Part shown: positions 25,710 to 37,374 of the stretch, piece by piece | Layout: every line of letters starts with the position of its first letter | How positions within the stretch are numbered: the first letter of the stretch is position 1 | Assembly (NCBI RefSeq): GCF_013393345.1 | Contig: NZ_QJRF01000057.1 | Coordinates: 1-64,000 of the forward strand | Origin: Pseudomonas taiwanensis | Lineage (GTDB): Bacteria; Pseudomonadota; Gammaproteobacteria; Pseudomonadales; Pseudomonadaceae | Direction: 5' to 3' | DNA: 64,000 bases | Position numbers and translations under genes: made by a program | Notes under the pieces: model-generated | What the model was told of the DNA's origin: nothing | The model's database searches: none | Seen by the model: only the letters and a program-made list of their open reading frames with translations

Positions 25710-26873
25710 ATGAGCTATCCCACCCTCAATTTCGGTCTCGGCGAGACCATCGACATGCTGCGCGATTCCGTCTATCAGTTCGCTCAGGCCGAGCTGGCTC
25801 CGCGTGCTGCGCAGATCGACCGCGATAATGAGTTCCCCATGGACATGTGGCGCAAGTTCGGCGACATGGGCCTGCTGGGCATGACCGTGGAAGAGGAGTA
25901 CGGCGGCACCAACATGGGTTACCTCGCTCACGTGGTGGCCATGGAAGAGATCAGCCGCGCGTCCGCCTCGGTCGGCCTGTCCTACGGCGCCCACTCCAAC
26001 CTGTGCCTCAACCAGATCCGCAAGAACGGCACCCACGAGCAGAAGCTCAAGTACCTGCCCAAGCTGTGCTCCGGCGAACACGTCGGCGCACTGGCCATGA
26101 GCGAGCCCAATGCCGGCTCGGACGTGGTGTCGATGAAGCTGCGCGCCGAGAAGAAAGGCGACCGCTACGTGCTCAACGGCAACAAGATGTGGATCACCAA
26201 CGGCCCGGACGCCAACACCTACGTGATCTATGCCAAGACCGACGTCAACGCCGGTTCGCGCGGCATGACCGCCTTCATCGTCGAGCGCGACTACAAGGGC
26301 TTCTCCCGCCACCAGAAGCTGGACAAGCTTGGGATGCGCGGCTCCAACACCTGCGAGCTGGTGTTCGAGGACGTTGAAGTACCGGAGGAAAACATCCTCG
26401 GTGCGGAAGGCCGTGGCGTGGCCGTGCTGATGAGCGGCCTGGACTACGAGCGCACCGTGCTCTCGGGTGGCCCGACCGGGATCATGACCGCCTGCATGGA
26501 CGTGGTGCTGCCCTACGTGCATGAGCGCCAGCAGTTCAAGCAATCCATCGGCGAATTCCAGCTGGTGCAGGGCAAGCTGGCCGACATGTACGCCGGCATG
26601 AACGCCTCCAAGTCCTACCTGTACAACGTTGCCAAGGCCTGCGACCGCGGCGAGGAATCGCGCAAGGACGCCGCCGCAGTGATCCTCTACACCGCAGAGA
26701 TGGCCACCAAGATGGCCCTGGACACCATCCAGCTGCTCGGTGGCAACGGCTACACCAACGAGTACCCGGCCGGCCGCCTGCTGCGCGACGCCAAGCTCTA
26801 CGAGATCGGCGCCGGCACCAGCGAAATCCGCCGCATGCTGATCGGCCGCGAGCTGTACAACGAAACCCGCTGA
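25710..26873 (+). CDS. liuA: Isovaleryl-CoA dehydrogenase
   Basis: 387 aa from ATG 25710 ([13 protein letters not shown]), with AGGTGT upstream; an ATG seven codons earlier is possible. It is an acyl-CoA dehydrogenase with FAD/substrate motifs [13 protein letters not shown] and [10 protein letters not shown]. The catalytic Glu is in SGLDYERTV and the C-terminal part includes [12 protein letters not shown]. It oxidises isovaleryl-CoA to 3-methylcrotonyl-CoA, passing electrons to ETF. It heads the liuABCDE catabolic genes of leucine breakdown. Confidence 0.96.
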   Translation: MSYPTLNFGLGETIDMLRDSVYQFAQAELAPRAAQIDRDNEFPMDMWRKFGDMGLLGMTVEEEYGGTNMGYLAHVVAMEEISRASASVGLSYGAHSNLCLNQIRKNGTHEQKLKYLPKLCSGEHVGALAMSEPNAGSDVVSMKLRAEKKGDRYVLNGNKMWITNGPDANTYVIYAKTDVNAGSRGMTAFIVERDYKGFSRHQKLDKLGMRGSNTCELVFEDVEVPEENILGAEGRGVAVLMSGLDYERTVLSGGPTGIMTACMDVVLPYVHERQQFKQSIGEFQLVQGKLADMYAGMNASKSYLYNVAKACDRGEESRKDAAAVILYTAEMATKMALDTIQLLGGNGYTNEYPAGRLLRDAKLYEIGAGTSEIRRMLIGRELYNETR

Positions 26874-26887
26874 TCGCCACACCGCCC

Positions 26888-26943
26888 CTGTAGGAGCGAG
26901 CTTGCTCGCGAACAAGCCTTCGCCAGCAAGCTGGCTCCTACAG
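26888..26943. repeat. REP pair inside the liu operon (liuA-liuB)
   Basis: Inverted halves TGTAGGAGCGAGCTTGCTCGC and GCCAGCAAGCTGGCTCCTACA. The two inner palindromes differ in sequence (GCGAGC/GCTCGC and GCCAGC/GCTGGC) but each is self-complementary. It fills most of the liuA-liuB gap. Confidence 0.85.
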
Positions 26944-26980
26944 GAAAGCGCCGGTACAGACACTCGACGGAGCGCGCCAG

Positions 26981-28588
<1,608 letters not shown>

Positions 28589-28615
28589 ACCCTGCTTGCG
28601 AGCGGTGGAGCCATC

Positions 28616-28678
28616 GTAGGAGCCAGCTTGCTGGCGAACCCGGGGACCACCGCTGATCGCGAGCAAGCTCGCTCCTAC
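28616..28678. repeat. REP pair abutting the liuC ribosome site
   Basis: Inverted halves with inner palindromes GCCAGC-TT-GCTGGC and GCGAGC-AA-GCTCGC. The right end (..GCTCCTAC) is followed at once by AGGAGAG, the liuC Shine-Dalgarno, and then ATG 28690. Confidence 0.85.
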
Positions 28679-28689
28679 AGGAGAGCACC

Positions 28690-29484
28690 ATGACCGACTT
28701 CACCACGCTGCAACTGGACTTCGCCGACAACGGCGTCGCCACCCTCTGGCTCAACCGCCCGGAGAAGAACAACGCCTTCAACGCCGGGATGATCCGCGAA
28801 CTGATCCTCGCCCTGGACGCCATCAAGGACCACGGCAAGGTGCGTTTCCTGGTCCTGCGCGGCCGTGGCCGGCACTTCTCCGCCGGCGCGGACCTGGCCT
28901 GGATGCAGGAATCCGCCCAGCTCGACTACGCCGCCAACCTCGATGATTCCCGCGAGCTGGCCGAGCTGATGTACAACCTCTACCACCTCAAGGTACCGAC
29001 CCTGGCCGTGGTGCAAGGCGCTGCCTTCGGTGGCGCCCTGGGCCTGATCAGCTGCTGCGACATGGCCATCGGCGCCGTGGACGCACAGTTCTCCCTCTCC
29101 GAAGTACGCATCGGCCTCGCCCCCGCGGTGATCAGCCCCTTCGTGGTGCAGGCCATCGGCGAACGCGCCGCGCGCCGCTATGCCCTGACCGCCGAGCGTT
29201 TCAGCGGCGAGCGTGCCCGTGAACTGGGTCTGCTCGCCGAGTGCTACCCGGCCGAGGAGCTGGACCAGGCGCTGGAAACCTGGACCGCCAACCTGCTGCA
29301 GAACAGCCCGCAGGCCATGAGTGCCACCAAGGACCTGCTGCGCGAAGTCGGCAGCGGTGTCCTCAGCCCCAACCTGCGCCGCTACACCGAGAGCGCCATC
29401 GCCCGCATCCGGGTAAGCCCCGAAGGCCAGGAGGGCCTGCGCGCCTTCCTGGAAAAACGCAAACCGTCCTGGCAGGAGCAATAA
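28690..29484 (+). CDS. liuC: Methylglutaconyl-CoA hydratase (enoyl-CoA hydratase family)
   Basis: 264 aa, crotonase fold. Oxyanion-hole motifs are FSAGADLAWMQ near residue 65 and the GGALGLISCCDMAIG segment near 115; the Glu in SEVRIGLAPAVISPFV is the likely catalytic residue. It hydrates 3-methylglutaconyl-CoA to HMG-CoA. The start has AGGAGAG upstream. It is followed two bases later by liuD, so the two are tightly coupled. Confidence 0.95.
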   Translation: MTDFTTLQLDFADNGVATLWLNRPEKNNAFNAGMIRELILALDAIKDHGKVRFLVLRGRGRHFSAGADLAWMQESAQLDYAANLDDSRELAELMYNLYHLKVPTLAVVQGAAFGGALGLISCCDMAIGAVDAQFSLSEVRIGLAPAVISPFVVQAIGERAARRYALTAERFSGERARELGLLAECYPAEELDQALETWTANLLQNSPQAMSATKDLLREVGSGVLSPNLRRYTESAIARIRVSPEGQEGLRAFLEKRKPSWQEQ

Positions 29485-29486
29485 GA

Positions 29487-31430
29487 ATGATCACCACCCT
29501 GCTGATCGCCAACCGCGGTGAGATCGCCTGCCGCGTCATGCGCACCGCCAAGGCGCTGGGTATCCGTACCGTCGCCGTACACAGCGCCATCGACCGCAAC
29601 GCCCGCCATGTGCGCGAAGCCGATATCGCCGTCGACCTCGGCGGCGCCAAGCCGGCGGAAAGCTACCTGCTGGTGGACAAGCTGATCGCCGCCGCCAAGG
29701 TCAGCGGCGCCCAGGCCATCCACCCCGGCTACGGTTTCCTCTCGGAGAACGCCGGCTTCGCCCGCGCCATCGCCGATGCCGGCCTGATCTTCCTCGGCCC
29801 ACCGGCCACCGCCATCGACGCCATGGGCAGCAAGTCCGCCGCCAAGGCCCTGATGGAAGCTGCCGGCGTACCGCTGGTGCCCGGCTACCACGGCGAAGCC
29901 CAGGACCTGGAAACCTTCCGCGACGCCGCCGAGCGCATCGGCTACCCGGTGCTGCTGAAGGCCGCCGCTGGTGGTGGCGGCAAGGGCATGAAGGTGGTCG
30001 AGCGCGAAAGCGAGCTGGCCGAAGCCCTCGCCTCCGCCCAGCGCGAAGCCAAGTCTGCCTTTGGCGACTCGCGCATGCTGGTGGAGAAGTACGTCCTCAA
30101 GCCGCGCCACGTTGAAATCCAGGTATTCGCCGACAGCCACGGCAACTGCCTGTACCTGAACGAGCGCGATTGCTCCATCCAGCGCCGTCACCAGAAAGTC
30201 GTGGAAGAAGCGCCCGCCCCCGGCCTCTCGCCGGACATCCGCAAGGCCATGGGTGAGTCCGCCGTGCGTGCCGCCCAGGCCATCGGCTACGTGGGCGCCG
30301 GCACCGTGGAATTCCTGCTGGACGAGCGCGGCGACTTCTTCTTCATGGAGATGAACACCCGCCTGCAGGTGGAACACCCGGTCACCGAAGCCATCACCGG
30401 CCTCGACCTGGTGGCCTGGCAGATTCGCGTTGCCCGTGGCGAAGCACTGCCGATCACCCAGGAGCAGGTGCCGCTGATCGGCCATGCCATTGAAGTGCGC
30501 CTCTACGCCGAAGACCCGGACCAGGACTTCCTGCCCGCCAGTGGTCGTCTCGCCCTCTACCGCGAAGCCAATGCCGGCCCGGGCCGCCGCGTGGACAGCG
30601 GGGTTGCCGAAGGCGACGAAGTTTCGCCCTTCTACGACCCGATGCTGGCCAAGCTGATCGCCTGGGGCGAGAACCGCGAGGAAGCCCGTCAACGCCTGCT
30701 GGCCATGCTCGACGAAACCGCCGTAGGCGGCTTCAAGACCAACCTGGCCTTCCTTCGTCGCGTGCTGGCCCATCCGGCCTTCGCCGATGCGGAGCTGGAC
30801 ACTGGCTTCATCGCCCGTCACCAGGAGCAACTGCTGCCCGCCCCGGCCGCCCTGCCCCCGGCCTTCTGGCAGGTGGCCGGCGAAGCCTTCCGCCAAGGCG
30901 AAGCCGAGCGTGTACGCGGCGACGACCCGCACTCGCCGTGGAGCCGTAACAGCGGCTGGCGCGCGGGCCTGCCGAGCGAAACTGACCTGCATCTGACCTG
31001 CGGCGATGAGCGCCAGGTAGTGCGCCTGCGTGGCGCCGCCGCCAGCCCGATCCAGCTCAAGGGCGAGCAGATCACCCTGGAGCAGGACGGTCTGCGCCGC
31101 CAGCACCTGGCGATCCGTCGCGGTGAAAACCTCTACCTGGAATGGGACGGCGAGCTGCGCAGCGTCGCCCGCGTCGACCCCATCGAAGAAGTGGAAGCCA
31201 GCCACGCCCATCACGGCGGGCTGACGGCGCCCATGAACGGCAGTATCGTGCGTGTCCTGGTGGAAGCCGGTCAGAAGGTCGAAGCCGGCACCGCCCTGGT
31301 GGTGCTCGAAGCCATGAAGATGGAACACAGCATCCGCGCGCCCCACGACGGCGTGGTCAAGGCGCTGTATTGCAACGAGGGCGAGCTGGTCAAAGAAGGC
31401 ACCGCGCTGGTGGAGCTGGAAGAGGCCTGA
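29487..31430 (+). CDS. liuD: Methylcrotonyl-CoA carboxylase, biotin-containing (alpha) subunit
   Basis: 647 aa from ATG 29487 (MITTLLIANRGEIACRV), with AGGAG upstream. The biotin carboxylase domain (1-445) includes the ATP-grasp glycine loop KAAAGGGGKGMKVV, ERDCSIQRRHQKVVEE, and FMEMNTRLQVEHPVTE. A linker and a BCCP domain follow, with the biotinylation site EAMKMEH (Lys near 611). It carboxylates its own biotin at ATP cost and feeds LiuB. The start is two bases after the liuC stop. Confidence 0.97.
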   Translation: MITTLLIANRGEIACRVMRTAKALGIRTVAVHSAIDRNARHVREADIAVDLGGAKPAESYLLVDKLIAAAKVSGAQAIHPGYGFLSENAGFARAIADAGLIFLGPPATAIDAMGSKSAAKALMEAAGVPLVPGYHGEAQDLETFRDAAERIGYPVLLKAAAGGGGKGMKVVERESELAEALASAQREAKSAFGDSRMLVEKYVLKPRHVEIQVFADSHGNCLYLNERDCSIQRRHQKVVEEAPAPGLSPDIRKAMGESAVRAAQAIGYVGAGTVEFLLDERGDFFFMEMNTRLQVEHPVTEAITGLDLVAWQIRVARGEALPITQEQVPLIGHAIEVRLYAEDPDQDFLPASGRLALYREANAGPGRRVDSGVAEGDEVSPFYDPMLAKLIAWGENREEARQRLLAMLDETAVGGFKTNLAFLRRVLAHPAFADAELDTGFIARHQEQLLPAPAALPPAFWQVAGEAFRQGEAERVRGDDPHSPWSRNSGWRAGLPSETDLHLTCGDERQVVRLRGAAASPIQLKGEQITLEQDGLRRQHLAIRRGENLYLEWDGELRSVARVDPIEEVEASHAHHGGLTAPMNGSIVRVLVEAGQKVEAGTALVVLEAMKMEHSIRAPHDGVVKALYCNEGELVKEGTALVELEEA

Positions 31431-31450
31431 GGCTTTGCCATGGCGCTTCT

Positions 31451-31519
31451 GTAGGATGGGTGGAGCCTGCGATACCCATCGCGGAGTTGATGGGTATCGC
31501 TCCGCTCCACCCATCCTAC
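31451..31519. repeat. Inverted repeat between liuD and liuE
   Basis: Inverted arms GTAGGATGGGTGGAGC.. and ..GCTCCACCCATCCTAC surround two copies of GATACCCATC / GATGGGTATC. The right half matches the end of the 83-bp terminal repeats at 9396-9478 and 10306-10388. Confidence 0.85.
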
Positions 31520-31565
31520 GAAATGGATACGCCTTGCCTGTATGCATCGAAAGAGAGATGACGCA

Positions 31566-32471
31566 ATGACTATTCCCAGCAAGGTCCGCCTGGTCGAAGT
31601 CGGCCCGCGCGATGGCCTGCAGAACGAGAAACAACCCATCAGCGTCGCCGACAAGGTGCGCCTGGTGGACGACCTCACCGCCGCCGGCCTCGGCTATGTC
31701 GAAGTCGGCAGTTTCGTCTCGCCCAAGTGGGTGCCACAGATGGCAGGCTCCGCCGAAGTCTTCGCGCAGATCCAGCGCAAGGTTGGCGTCACCTACGCGG
31801 CCCTGGCACCGAACCTCAAGGGTTTCGAGGCGGCCGTGGAGGCCGGGGTGAAGGAAGTGGCGGTGTTCGCTGCCGCGTCCGAGTCCTTCTCGCAGAAGAA
31901 CATCAACTGCTCCATCGCCGAGAGCCTGGAACGCTTCGTCCCTGTGATGGAAGCGGCCAAGGCCAACGGCATCAGCGTGCGCGGCTATGTGTCCTGCGTG
32001 CTGGGTTGCCCCTATGACGGCGAGGTGCCCGCCGAACAGGTGGCTGCCGTCGCCGCCGAGCTGTACGCCATGGGCTGCTACGAAGTTTCCCTGGGCGACA
32101 CCATCGGCACCGGCACCGCCGGCGCGACCCGCCATCTGATCAACGTGGTGGGCACCCGCGTGCCGCGCGACAAGCTCGCCGGCCATTTCCACGACACCTT
32201 CGGCCAAGCGGTGGCGAACATCCACGCCAGCCTGCTGGAAGGCATCGCCGTGTTCGACAGCTCGGTCGCGGGGCTGGGCGGCTGCCCTTATGCCAAAGGC
32301 GCCACCGGCAACGTCGCCACCGAGGATGTGCTCTACCTGCTCAATGGCATGGGCATCGAGACCGGTATCGACATGGGCAAGCTGGTGGATGCGGGGCAAC
32401 GCATCTGCGCGGTGCTCGGCAAGGAGAATGGCTCGCGGGTTGCGCGGGCGATTCTGGCGAAGCGGGGCTGA
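31566..32471 (+). CDS. liuE: Hydroxymethylglutaryl-CoA lyase
   Basis: 301 aa from ATG 31566 (MTIPSKVRLVEVGPRDGLQNE), the family N-terminus; the in-frame ATG at 31542 adds eight unlikely residues. A TIM-barrel lyase with metal/substrate motifs VGPRDGLQNEK, HFHDTFGQAVAN and the signature Cys in GLGGCPYAKGATGNVATED. It cleaves HMG-CoA to acetyl-CoA plus acetoacetate, which completes leucine degradation. The acetoacetate can then be used by the CoA-transferase or synthetase genes at 35.9-40.3 kb. Confidence 0.97.
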   Translation: MTIPSKVRLVEVGPRDGLQNEKQPISVADKVRLVDDLTAAGLGYVEVGSFVSPKWVPQMAGSAEVFAQIQRKVGVTYAALAPNLKGFEAAVEAGVKEVAVFAAASESFSQKNINCSIAESLERFVPVMEAAKANGISVRGYVSCVLGCPYDGEVPAEQVAAVAAELYAMGCYEVSLGDTIGTGTAGATRHLINVVGTRVPRDKLAGHFHDTFGQAVANIHASLLEGIAVFDSSVAGLGGCPYAKGATGNVATEDVLYLLNGMGIETGIDMGKLVDAGQRICAVLGKENGSRVARAILAKRG

Positions 32472-32499
32472 CCTCAGCGCGTGATTCGCCCCTCTTCTG

Positions 32500-32722
32500 T
32501 GGGGGCGAATTCATTCGCCAAGGAGCGCGTAGCGCTCCTATTGCTGTGTCCATCTGAAGCTTCTGGCCGGGTGATCAGCATTTCCCCCTCACCCCAACCC
32601 TCTCCCTCAGGGAGAGGGGGCTGTCCGTGCGACGCTTCAGGATTGCACGGAACATCAGGCGCGAGTCACCCCTCTCCTCTTCAGGGAGAGGGGCCGGGGC
32701 GGGCCGCGTTCGGATGAGGGCA
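32500..32722. repeat. Composite repeat region downstream of liuE
   Basis: TGTGGGGGCGAATTCATTCGCC begins at 32500, followed by AGGAGCG-CGTAG-CGCTCCT, a CCCTCTCCCTCAGGGAGAGGG inverted repeat, and at 32665-32722 a reverse-complement copy of the long repeat module of array units 2 and 5 (GAGTCACCCCTCTCC.. to ..GCCGCGTTCGGATGAGGGC). No gene is seen in this 293-bp gap between convergent liuE and atoE. Confidence 0.75.
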
Positions 32723-32764
32723 ATTCCCCGCGCAGATATCACAATCGACGCCCTCCCCAAAACC

Positions 32765-34183
32765 TCAAGGCATCACCGGCGGCACATACGTCAGGGTGGT
32801 CCCCAGCGCCCACAGCAGCACCATCACCAGCGGGATATGCACCAGCAGCTGGACGAAGGAGAAGCCGATCAGGTCGCGCGCCTTCAGCCCCAGCACGCCC
32901 AGCAGCGGCAGCATGTAGAAGGGGTTGATCAGGTTCGGCAGCGCTTCCGCAGCGTTGTAGATCTGCACCGACCAGCCCAGGTGGTACTGCAGCTCGTTCG
33001 CCACCTGCATCACGTAGGGCGCCTCGATGATCCACTTGCCGCCACCCGACGGGATGAAGAAGCCCAGAACAGCCGAATACACGCCCATCAGCAGCGCGTA
33101 GGTATCGTGGTTGGCGATCTGCACGAAGAAGGTGGAGATGTGGTGCGCCAGGGTCTGGCCGTCGCTGCCGTTGACGGTGGTCATGATGGCGGCGATGGAG
33201 CCGTACAGCGGGAACTGGATCAGCACGCCAGTGGTGGTCGGCACAGCGCGGGCCACGGCGTCGAGGAAGCTGCGCGGGCGCCAGTGCAGCAGCGCGCCGG
33301 CCATGATGAACAGCAGGTTGTAGGTGTTCAGGCCGGAGATGGCGGTGATCGCCGGCTTGCTGGCGAACTCCTGGGCCAGCCAACCGCCGGCCAGGGCCAC
33401 CAGCAGGATGATCAGCAGCGGGCTGTGTTCCAGCCATTCGCCCGGACGGGTCGGCTTGACCTGGGGCGGCGCGGTGAAGCTCGGGTCCACGCCACAGGCT
33501 TTGGCGTCACGAGCACTGGCAGCGCTCGGCGCGGTCATGTAGGCGATCACCAGCGACACCACGATCAGCGCCAGCAGCATCACACCCGACTGCCAGAGGA
33601 AGATGGTCTCGGTGAAGGGAATCACGCCGGTGATGGCAAGGATGGACGGCGGCAGGCTGGCCGGGTTGGCCTGCAGCTGGGCGGCCGACGAAGACAGGCC
33701 CAGCGCCCAGACCGCGCCCAGGCCCAGGTAGGCGGCGGCACCGGCCGCGCGGTAATCCATCTTCAGCTCTTCGCGGCGGGCCAGGGCGCGCACCAGCAGG
33801 CCACCGAACACCAGGGACAGCCCCCAGTTGAGCAAGGACGCGACCATCGAGATCAGCGCCACCCAGCACACGGCGGAGCGGCCGTTTTTCGGCACGCGGG
33901 CCAGCAGGTCGATCAGGCGCGAGGCTGGGCCGGAGCTGGCGACCACGTAGCCGCCGATGACCACGAAGGCCATTTGCATGGTGAAGGGAATCAGGCTCCA
34001 GAATCCGTCGCCAAAGGCTTTGGCCGCCTGGCTGGCCGGTGCACCCATGCCCAGCGCGGCGACGGTGACCAGCAGTACGGCGACTGCGGCGAAGACCCAG
34101 GAATCGGGGAACCAACGTTCCGCCCAGGCGGAGCAGCGCATGGCAAAGCGGGCTGAACGACTTTCTTGAAGTGTGGTGGCCAT
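32765..34183 (-). CDS. atoE: Short-chain fatty acid permease AtoE
   Basis: About 472 aa from ATG 34183 (MATTLQESRSARFAMRC), with GAGG upstream. About 11-12 hydrophobic helices. The family traits are SPLLIILLVALAGGWLAQEF and FFIPSGGGKWIIEAPYV. AtoE imports short-chain fatty acids such as acetoacetate or butyrate. It lies downstream of atoB on the same strand but across a 355-bp gap holding a repeat, so it may have its own promoter. Confidence 0.9.
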   Translation of the reverse strand: MATTLQESRSARFAMRCSAWAERWFPDSWVFAAVAVLLVTVAALGMGAPASQAAKAFGDGFWSLIPFTMQMAFVVIGGYVVASSGPASRLIDLLARVPKNGRSAVCWVALISMVASLLNWGLSLVFGGLLVRALARREELKMDYRAAGAAAYLGLGAVWALGLSSSAAQLQANPASLPPSILAITGVIPFTETIFLWQSGVMLLALIVVSLVIAYMTAPSAASARDAKACGVDPSFTAPPQVKPTRPGEWLEHSPLLIILLVALAGGWLAQEFASKPAITAISGLNTYNLLFIMAGALLHWRPRSFLDAVARAVPTTTGVLIQFPLYGSIAAIMTTVNGSDGQTLAHHISTFFVQIANHDTYALLMGVYSAVLGFFIPSGGGKWIIEAPYVMQVANELQYHLGWSVQIYNAAEALPNLINPFYMLPLLGVLGLKARDLIGFSFVQLLVHIPLVMVLLWALGTTLTYVPPVMP

Positions 34184-34431
34184 CGGGTACCTCGGGAGTG
34201 TTGTTTTTATCGGCATTCACCCAGTCGGAGCCGGGTGCCGGGACAGTGGTCTTGAAAAGAATCCGAGGGTCTTTGCCCTCTTTTCTGTCTGAAACGACGA
34301 CGCCACGCCTGGGAGGGGCATGGTGAGGTCGGGTGCCCGTGACCTTTCAGCCTTGGGCTCTTGCGTGATGGCCTTGCGAAGACCAGGTGGGCCTGGTCCA
34401 TTGGAGCTTTCTAGTTATGGGGTGAAGCAAC

Positions 34432-34519
34432 GTAGGTTGGCGCTGAGCGAAGCGAAGCCCAACAAAGTGCCTGAATCGGCATCGTTGCGTTGGGCTTCGC
34501 GGAGCTCTGCCCAACCTAC
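34432..34519. repeat. Inverted repeat, GTAGGTTGG type, in the atoB-atoE gap
   Basis: Arms GTAGGTTGGCGCTGAGC.. and ..GCTCTGCCCAACCTAC, with inner GCGAAGCCCAAC / GTTGGGCTTCGC. A shorter relative occurs at 46603-46657. The rest of the 34184-34538 gap shows one weak 5-bp hairpin (GAGGG/CCCTC near 34270) and no gene. Confidence 0.8.
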
Positions 34520-34538
34520 GGGTGGTGCAATACCGGAA

Positions 34539-35717
34539 CTAGCGCTCGACTGCCAGGGCTACACCCATGCCGCCGCCGATGCACAGGGTCGCCAGACCCT
34601 TCTTCGCGTCGCGCTTGATCATTTCGTGCAGCAGGCTGACCAGTACGCGGCAGCCGGAAGCGCCGATGGGGTGGCCGAGGGCGATGGCGCCACCGTTGAC
34701 GTTGACCTTGGCCATGTCCCAGCCCAGTTCCTTGCTGACCGACAGGGACTGCGCGGCGAAGGCTTCGTTGGCTTCGATCAGGTCCAGGTCGGCCAGGTTC
34801 CAGCCGGCCTTGTCCAGGCAACGACGGGTAGCGGTGACCGGGCCGATGCCCATGATCGCCGGGTCGACACCGGAGTTGGCGTAGCCAGCGATGCGGGCCA
34901 GAACCGGCAGGCCCAGGGACTTGGCCTTCTCGGCGCTCATCAGCACCACGGCGGCAGCGCCGTCGTTGAGGGTGGAGGCGTTGCCAGCGGTGACGCTGCC
35001 GTCTTTCTTGAAGGCGGGCTTCAGCTTGGCGAGGGAGTCGGCGGTGGTGCCGGCGCGCGGACCTTCGTCGGTATCGAAGGCGACCGGGTCGCCCTTCTTC
35101 TGCGGAATCAGGATGGGAGTGATCTCATCCTTGAAACGGCCGGCCTCGATGGCGGCGGCGGCTTTCTGCTGGGAAGCGGCGGCAAAGGCGTCCTGCTGTT
35201 CGCGGGTCAGGCCGTACTTCTCCACCAGATTCTCGGCAGTGACGCCCATGTGGTAATTGTTGAAGGCGTCGGTCAGGCCGTCGTGGATCATGCTGTCCAG
35301 CGCCTTGGCGTGGCCCATGCGCATACCGGTACGGGCTGCCGGGAGGATGTAGGGAGCCAGGCTCATGCTTTCCTGACCACCAGCGATGATCACCTCGGCG
35401 TCGCCGCAACGGATGGCCTGGATGCCCAGGTGCAGGGCCTTGAGGCCGGAACCGCAGAGCTTGTTCAGGCTCATGGCCGGTACCGCGTGAGGCAGGCCGG
35501 CGAGGACGGCAGCCTGGCGGGCCGGGTTCTGGCCGGCACCGGCGGTGAGCACCTGACCGAGGATCACTTCATCGATCTGCTCGCCCTTGAGGCCGGTCTG
35601 CTCCAGCAGCTGGCGGATCACGGCAGCGCCCAGTTCATGGGCGGGAATGTTGGCCAGCGCGCCCTGGAAGCTGCCGATGGCAGTGCGGGTGGCGGCGACG
35701 ATTACGACGTCTTGCAT
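34539..35717 (-). CDS. atoB: Acetyl-CoA acetyltransferase (thiolase)
   Basis: 392 aa from ATG 35717 ([15 protein letters not shown]), with GGAG upstream. Thiolase motifs are the nucleophile Cys in [11 protein letters not shown] (about 88), [15 protein letters not shown] with the catalytic His, and CIGGGMG near the end. It cleaves acetoacetyl-CoA to two acetyl-CoA. It is third in the dhcA-dhcB-atoB order, downstream of a REP pair. Confidence 0.95.
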   Translation of the reverse strand: MQDVVIVAATRTAIGSFQGALANIPAHELGAAVIRQLLEQTGLKGEQIDEVILGQVLTAGAGQNPARQAAVLAGLPHAVPAMSLNKLCGSGLKALHLGIQAIRCGDAEVIIAGGQESMSLAPYILPAARTGMRMGHAKALDSMIHDGLTDAFNNYHMGVTAENLVEKYGLTREQQDAFAAASQQKAAAAIEAGRFKDEITPILIPQKKGDPVAFDTDEGPRAGTTADSLAKLKPAFKKDGSVTAGNASTLNDGAAAVVLMSAEKAKSLGLPVLARIAGYANSGVDPAIMGIGPVTATRRCLDKAGWNLADLDLIEANEAFAAQSLSVSKELGWDMAKVNVNGGAIALGHPIGASGCRVLVSLLHEMIKRDAKKGLATLCIGGGMGVALAVER

Positions 35718-35736
35718 GGGGATCTCCATTTGATCC

Positions 35737-35793
35737 GTAGGAGCGATCTTGCTCGCGAATCGGTTCGATCTTCGCGAGCAAGATCGCTCCTAC
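35737..35793. repeat. REP pair between dhcB and atoB
   Basis: Inverted halves GTAGGAGCGATCTTGCTCGC and its exact complement. The inner palindrome GCGATC/GCTCGC has one mismatch, unlike most other copies, but the two outer halves pair perfectly with each other. Confidence 0.85.
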
Positions 35794-35861
35794 ATAAGCC
35801 TTGAAAAAACCGCGCCGGAGGAGCGCCATGCGTGGTGGCCTCCTCCAGAGCGGCAGAGCAA

Positions 35862-36518
35862 TCAGAACGTCATTTCGACGACGTCGTCCGGGACGATCAG
35901 GCGGCCGGCGGTCTTCTCGGCGATCTCGGCGATGCTCACACCCGGCGCGGTTTCACGCAGGATGAAGGCGCCATTCTCGATCTCCAGGTAGGCCAGGTCG
36001 GTCAGCACCTTGCGGATGCAGCCGGCGCCGGTCAGCGGCAGCGAGCAGCTTTCCAGCAGCTTGGACTCGCCGTCCTTGGAGGCGTGGGTCATGGTGACAA
36101 TGATGTTTTCGGCACCGGCCACCAGGTCCATGGCGCCGCCCATGCCCTTGACCAGCTTGCCCGGAACCATCCAGGAGGCGATGTTGCCCTGGACATCCAC
36201 TTCGAAGGCGCCAAGCACGGTGAGGTCGACGTGGCCGCCGCGGATCATCGCGAAGGACTCGGCGGAGGAGAAGATCGAAGCACCCTTCACCGCGGTGACG
36301 GTCTGCTTGCCGGCGTTGATCATGTCGGCGTCGACTTCATCTTCGGTGGGGAAGGCGCCCATGCCCAGCAGGCCGTTCTCGGACTGCAGCATCACTTGCA
36401 TGCCTTCGGGTACGTAGTTGGCGACCAGGGTCGGAATGCCGATACCCAGGTTCACGTAGTAGCCGTCTTTCAGTTCGCGGGCCACGCGCTGGGCCATCTG
36501 TTCGCGGGTCAGTGCCAT
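35862..36518 (-). CDS. dhcB: 3-oxoacid/dehydrocarnitine CoA-transferase subunit B
   Basis: 218 aa. The catalytic Glu of family I CoA-transferases is in QSENGLLGMG (about 47), with GIGIPTLVANYVPEG before it and MGGAMDLVAGAENIIVTM later. Together with subunit A it moves CoA to a 3-keto acid. In P. aeruginosa the corresponding pair acts on 3-dehydrocarnitine; acetoacetate is an alternative substrate given the nearby liu and thiolase genes. Confidence 0.92.
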   Translation of the reverse strand: MALTREQMAQRVARELKDGYYVNLGIGIPTLVANYVPEGMQVMLQSENGLLGMGAFPTEDEVDADMINAGKQTVTAVKGASIFSSAESFAMIRGGHVDLTVLGAFEVDVQGNIASWMVPGKLVKGMGGAMDLVAGAENIIVTMTHASKDGESKLLESCSLPLTGAGCIRKVLTDLAYLEIENGAFILRETAPGVSIAEIAEKTAGRLIVPDDVVEMTF

Positions 36519-36548
36519 GTCGGTTTCCTCGAATTCTTCTTGTCGTGA

Positions 36549-37247
36549 TCAGGAGCGGACGGTGCGCTTTTCGATGCGTTTCTCGAAGCTGCCAACAATC
36601 ACGCGGTCAACGTAGATGCCCGGCGTGTGGATGTGGGCAGGGTCCAGTTCGCCCGGCTCGACGATTTCTTCCACCTCGACCACGGTGATACGGCCGGCGG
36701 TGGCCGCCAGCGGGTTGAAGTTCTGCGCGGTGTGGCGATAGATCACGTTGCCGAAGTGGTCGGCCTTCCAGCCTTTGACGATGGCGAAGTCGCCAGTAAT
36801 CGACGGCTCGAGGATGTACTTGCGGCCGTTGAACTCACGCACTTCCTTGCCTTCGGCAATCGGGGTGCCGTAGCCGGTGGCGGTGAAGAAGGCCGGGATA
36901 CCGGCGCCGCCTGCGCGCATCTTCTCGGCGAGGGTGCCCTGGGGGGTCAGTTCGACTTCCAGTTCGCCGCTCAGCAGCTGCTGCTCGAACAGGGCGTTCT
37001 CACCCACGTAGGAAGCGATCATCTTGCGGATCTGGCGGTCTTCGAGCAGCACGCCCAGGCCGAAACCATCGATGCCGCAGTTGTTGGAAACCACGGTGAG
37101 GCCCTTGACGCCACGGCGGCGGATCTCGGCGATCAGGTTCTCGGGGATGCCACAGATGCCGAAACCACCGGCCAGGACGGTCATGTCGTCTGTCAGCCCG
37201 TCCAGGGCTTCCTCGTAGCTGTATACGCGCTTGTCGAGTCCACTCAT
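36549..37247 (-). CDS. dhcA: 3-oxoacid/dehydrocarnitine CoA-transferase subunit A
   Basis: 232 aa from ATG 37247 ([15 protein letters not shown]); an ATG two codons upstream sits very close to the AGAGG ribosome site. The CoA-binding glycine loop is [15 protein letters not shown], followed by [12 protein letters not shown]. It is first in the operon and divergent from a LysR gene of the DhcR type. A 127-bp AT-rich region separates the two and must hold the promoters for both. Confidence 0.93.
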   Translation of the reverse strand: MSGLDKRVYSYEEALDGLTDDMTVLAGGFGICGIPENLIAEIRRRGVKGLTVVSNNCGIDGFGLGVLLEDRQIRKMIASYVGENALFEQQLLSGELEVELTPQGTLAEKMRAGGAGIPAFFTATGYGTPIAEGKEVREFNGRKYILEPSITGDFAIVKGWKADHFGNVIYRHTAQNFNPLAATAGRITVVEVEEIVEPGELDPAHIHTPGIYVDRVIVGSFEKRIEKRTVRS

Positions 37248-37374
37248 GCTCATGTGCCTCTTTGTCTTTATTGGTCGCGGCGGGGATACCGCCGTTGAGT
37301 GGGTCAGAGCTTCTCCCGCGCAGACTGATTTGTTAAGTTTGTTTTTCCTAACGATTAATAAGCAAACCAAATCA

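Noticed and set aside
29382-32399. A 1005-codon open frame on the minus strand
   Set aside because: It lies antisense to liuD and liuE and reflects high GC codon bias. The plus-strand proteins have clear family motifs.
34255-34290. Possible terminator hairpin GAGGG/CCCTC followed by TTTTC
   Set aside because: The stem is only five base pairs and the orientation does not match an upstream gene end.
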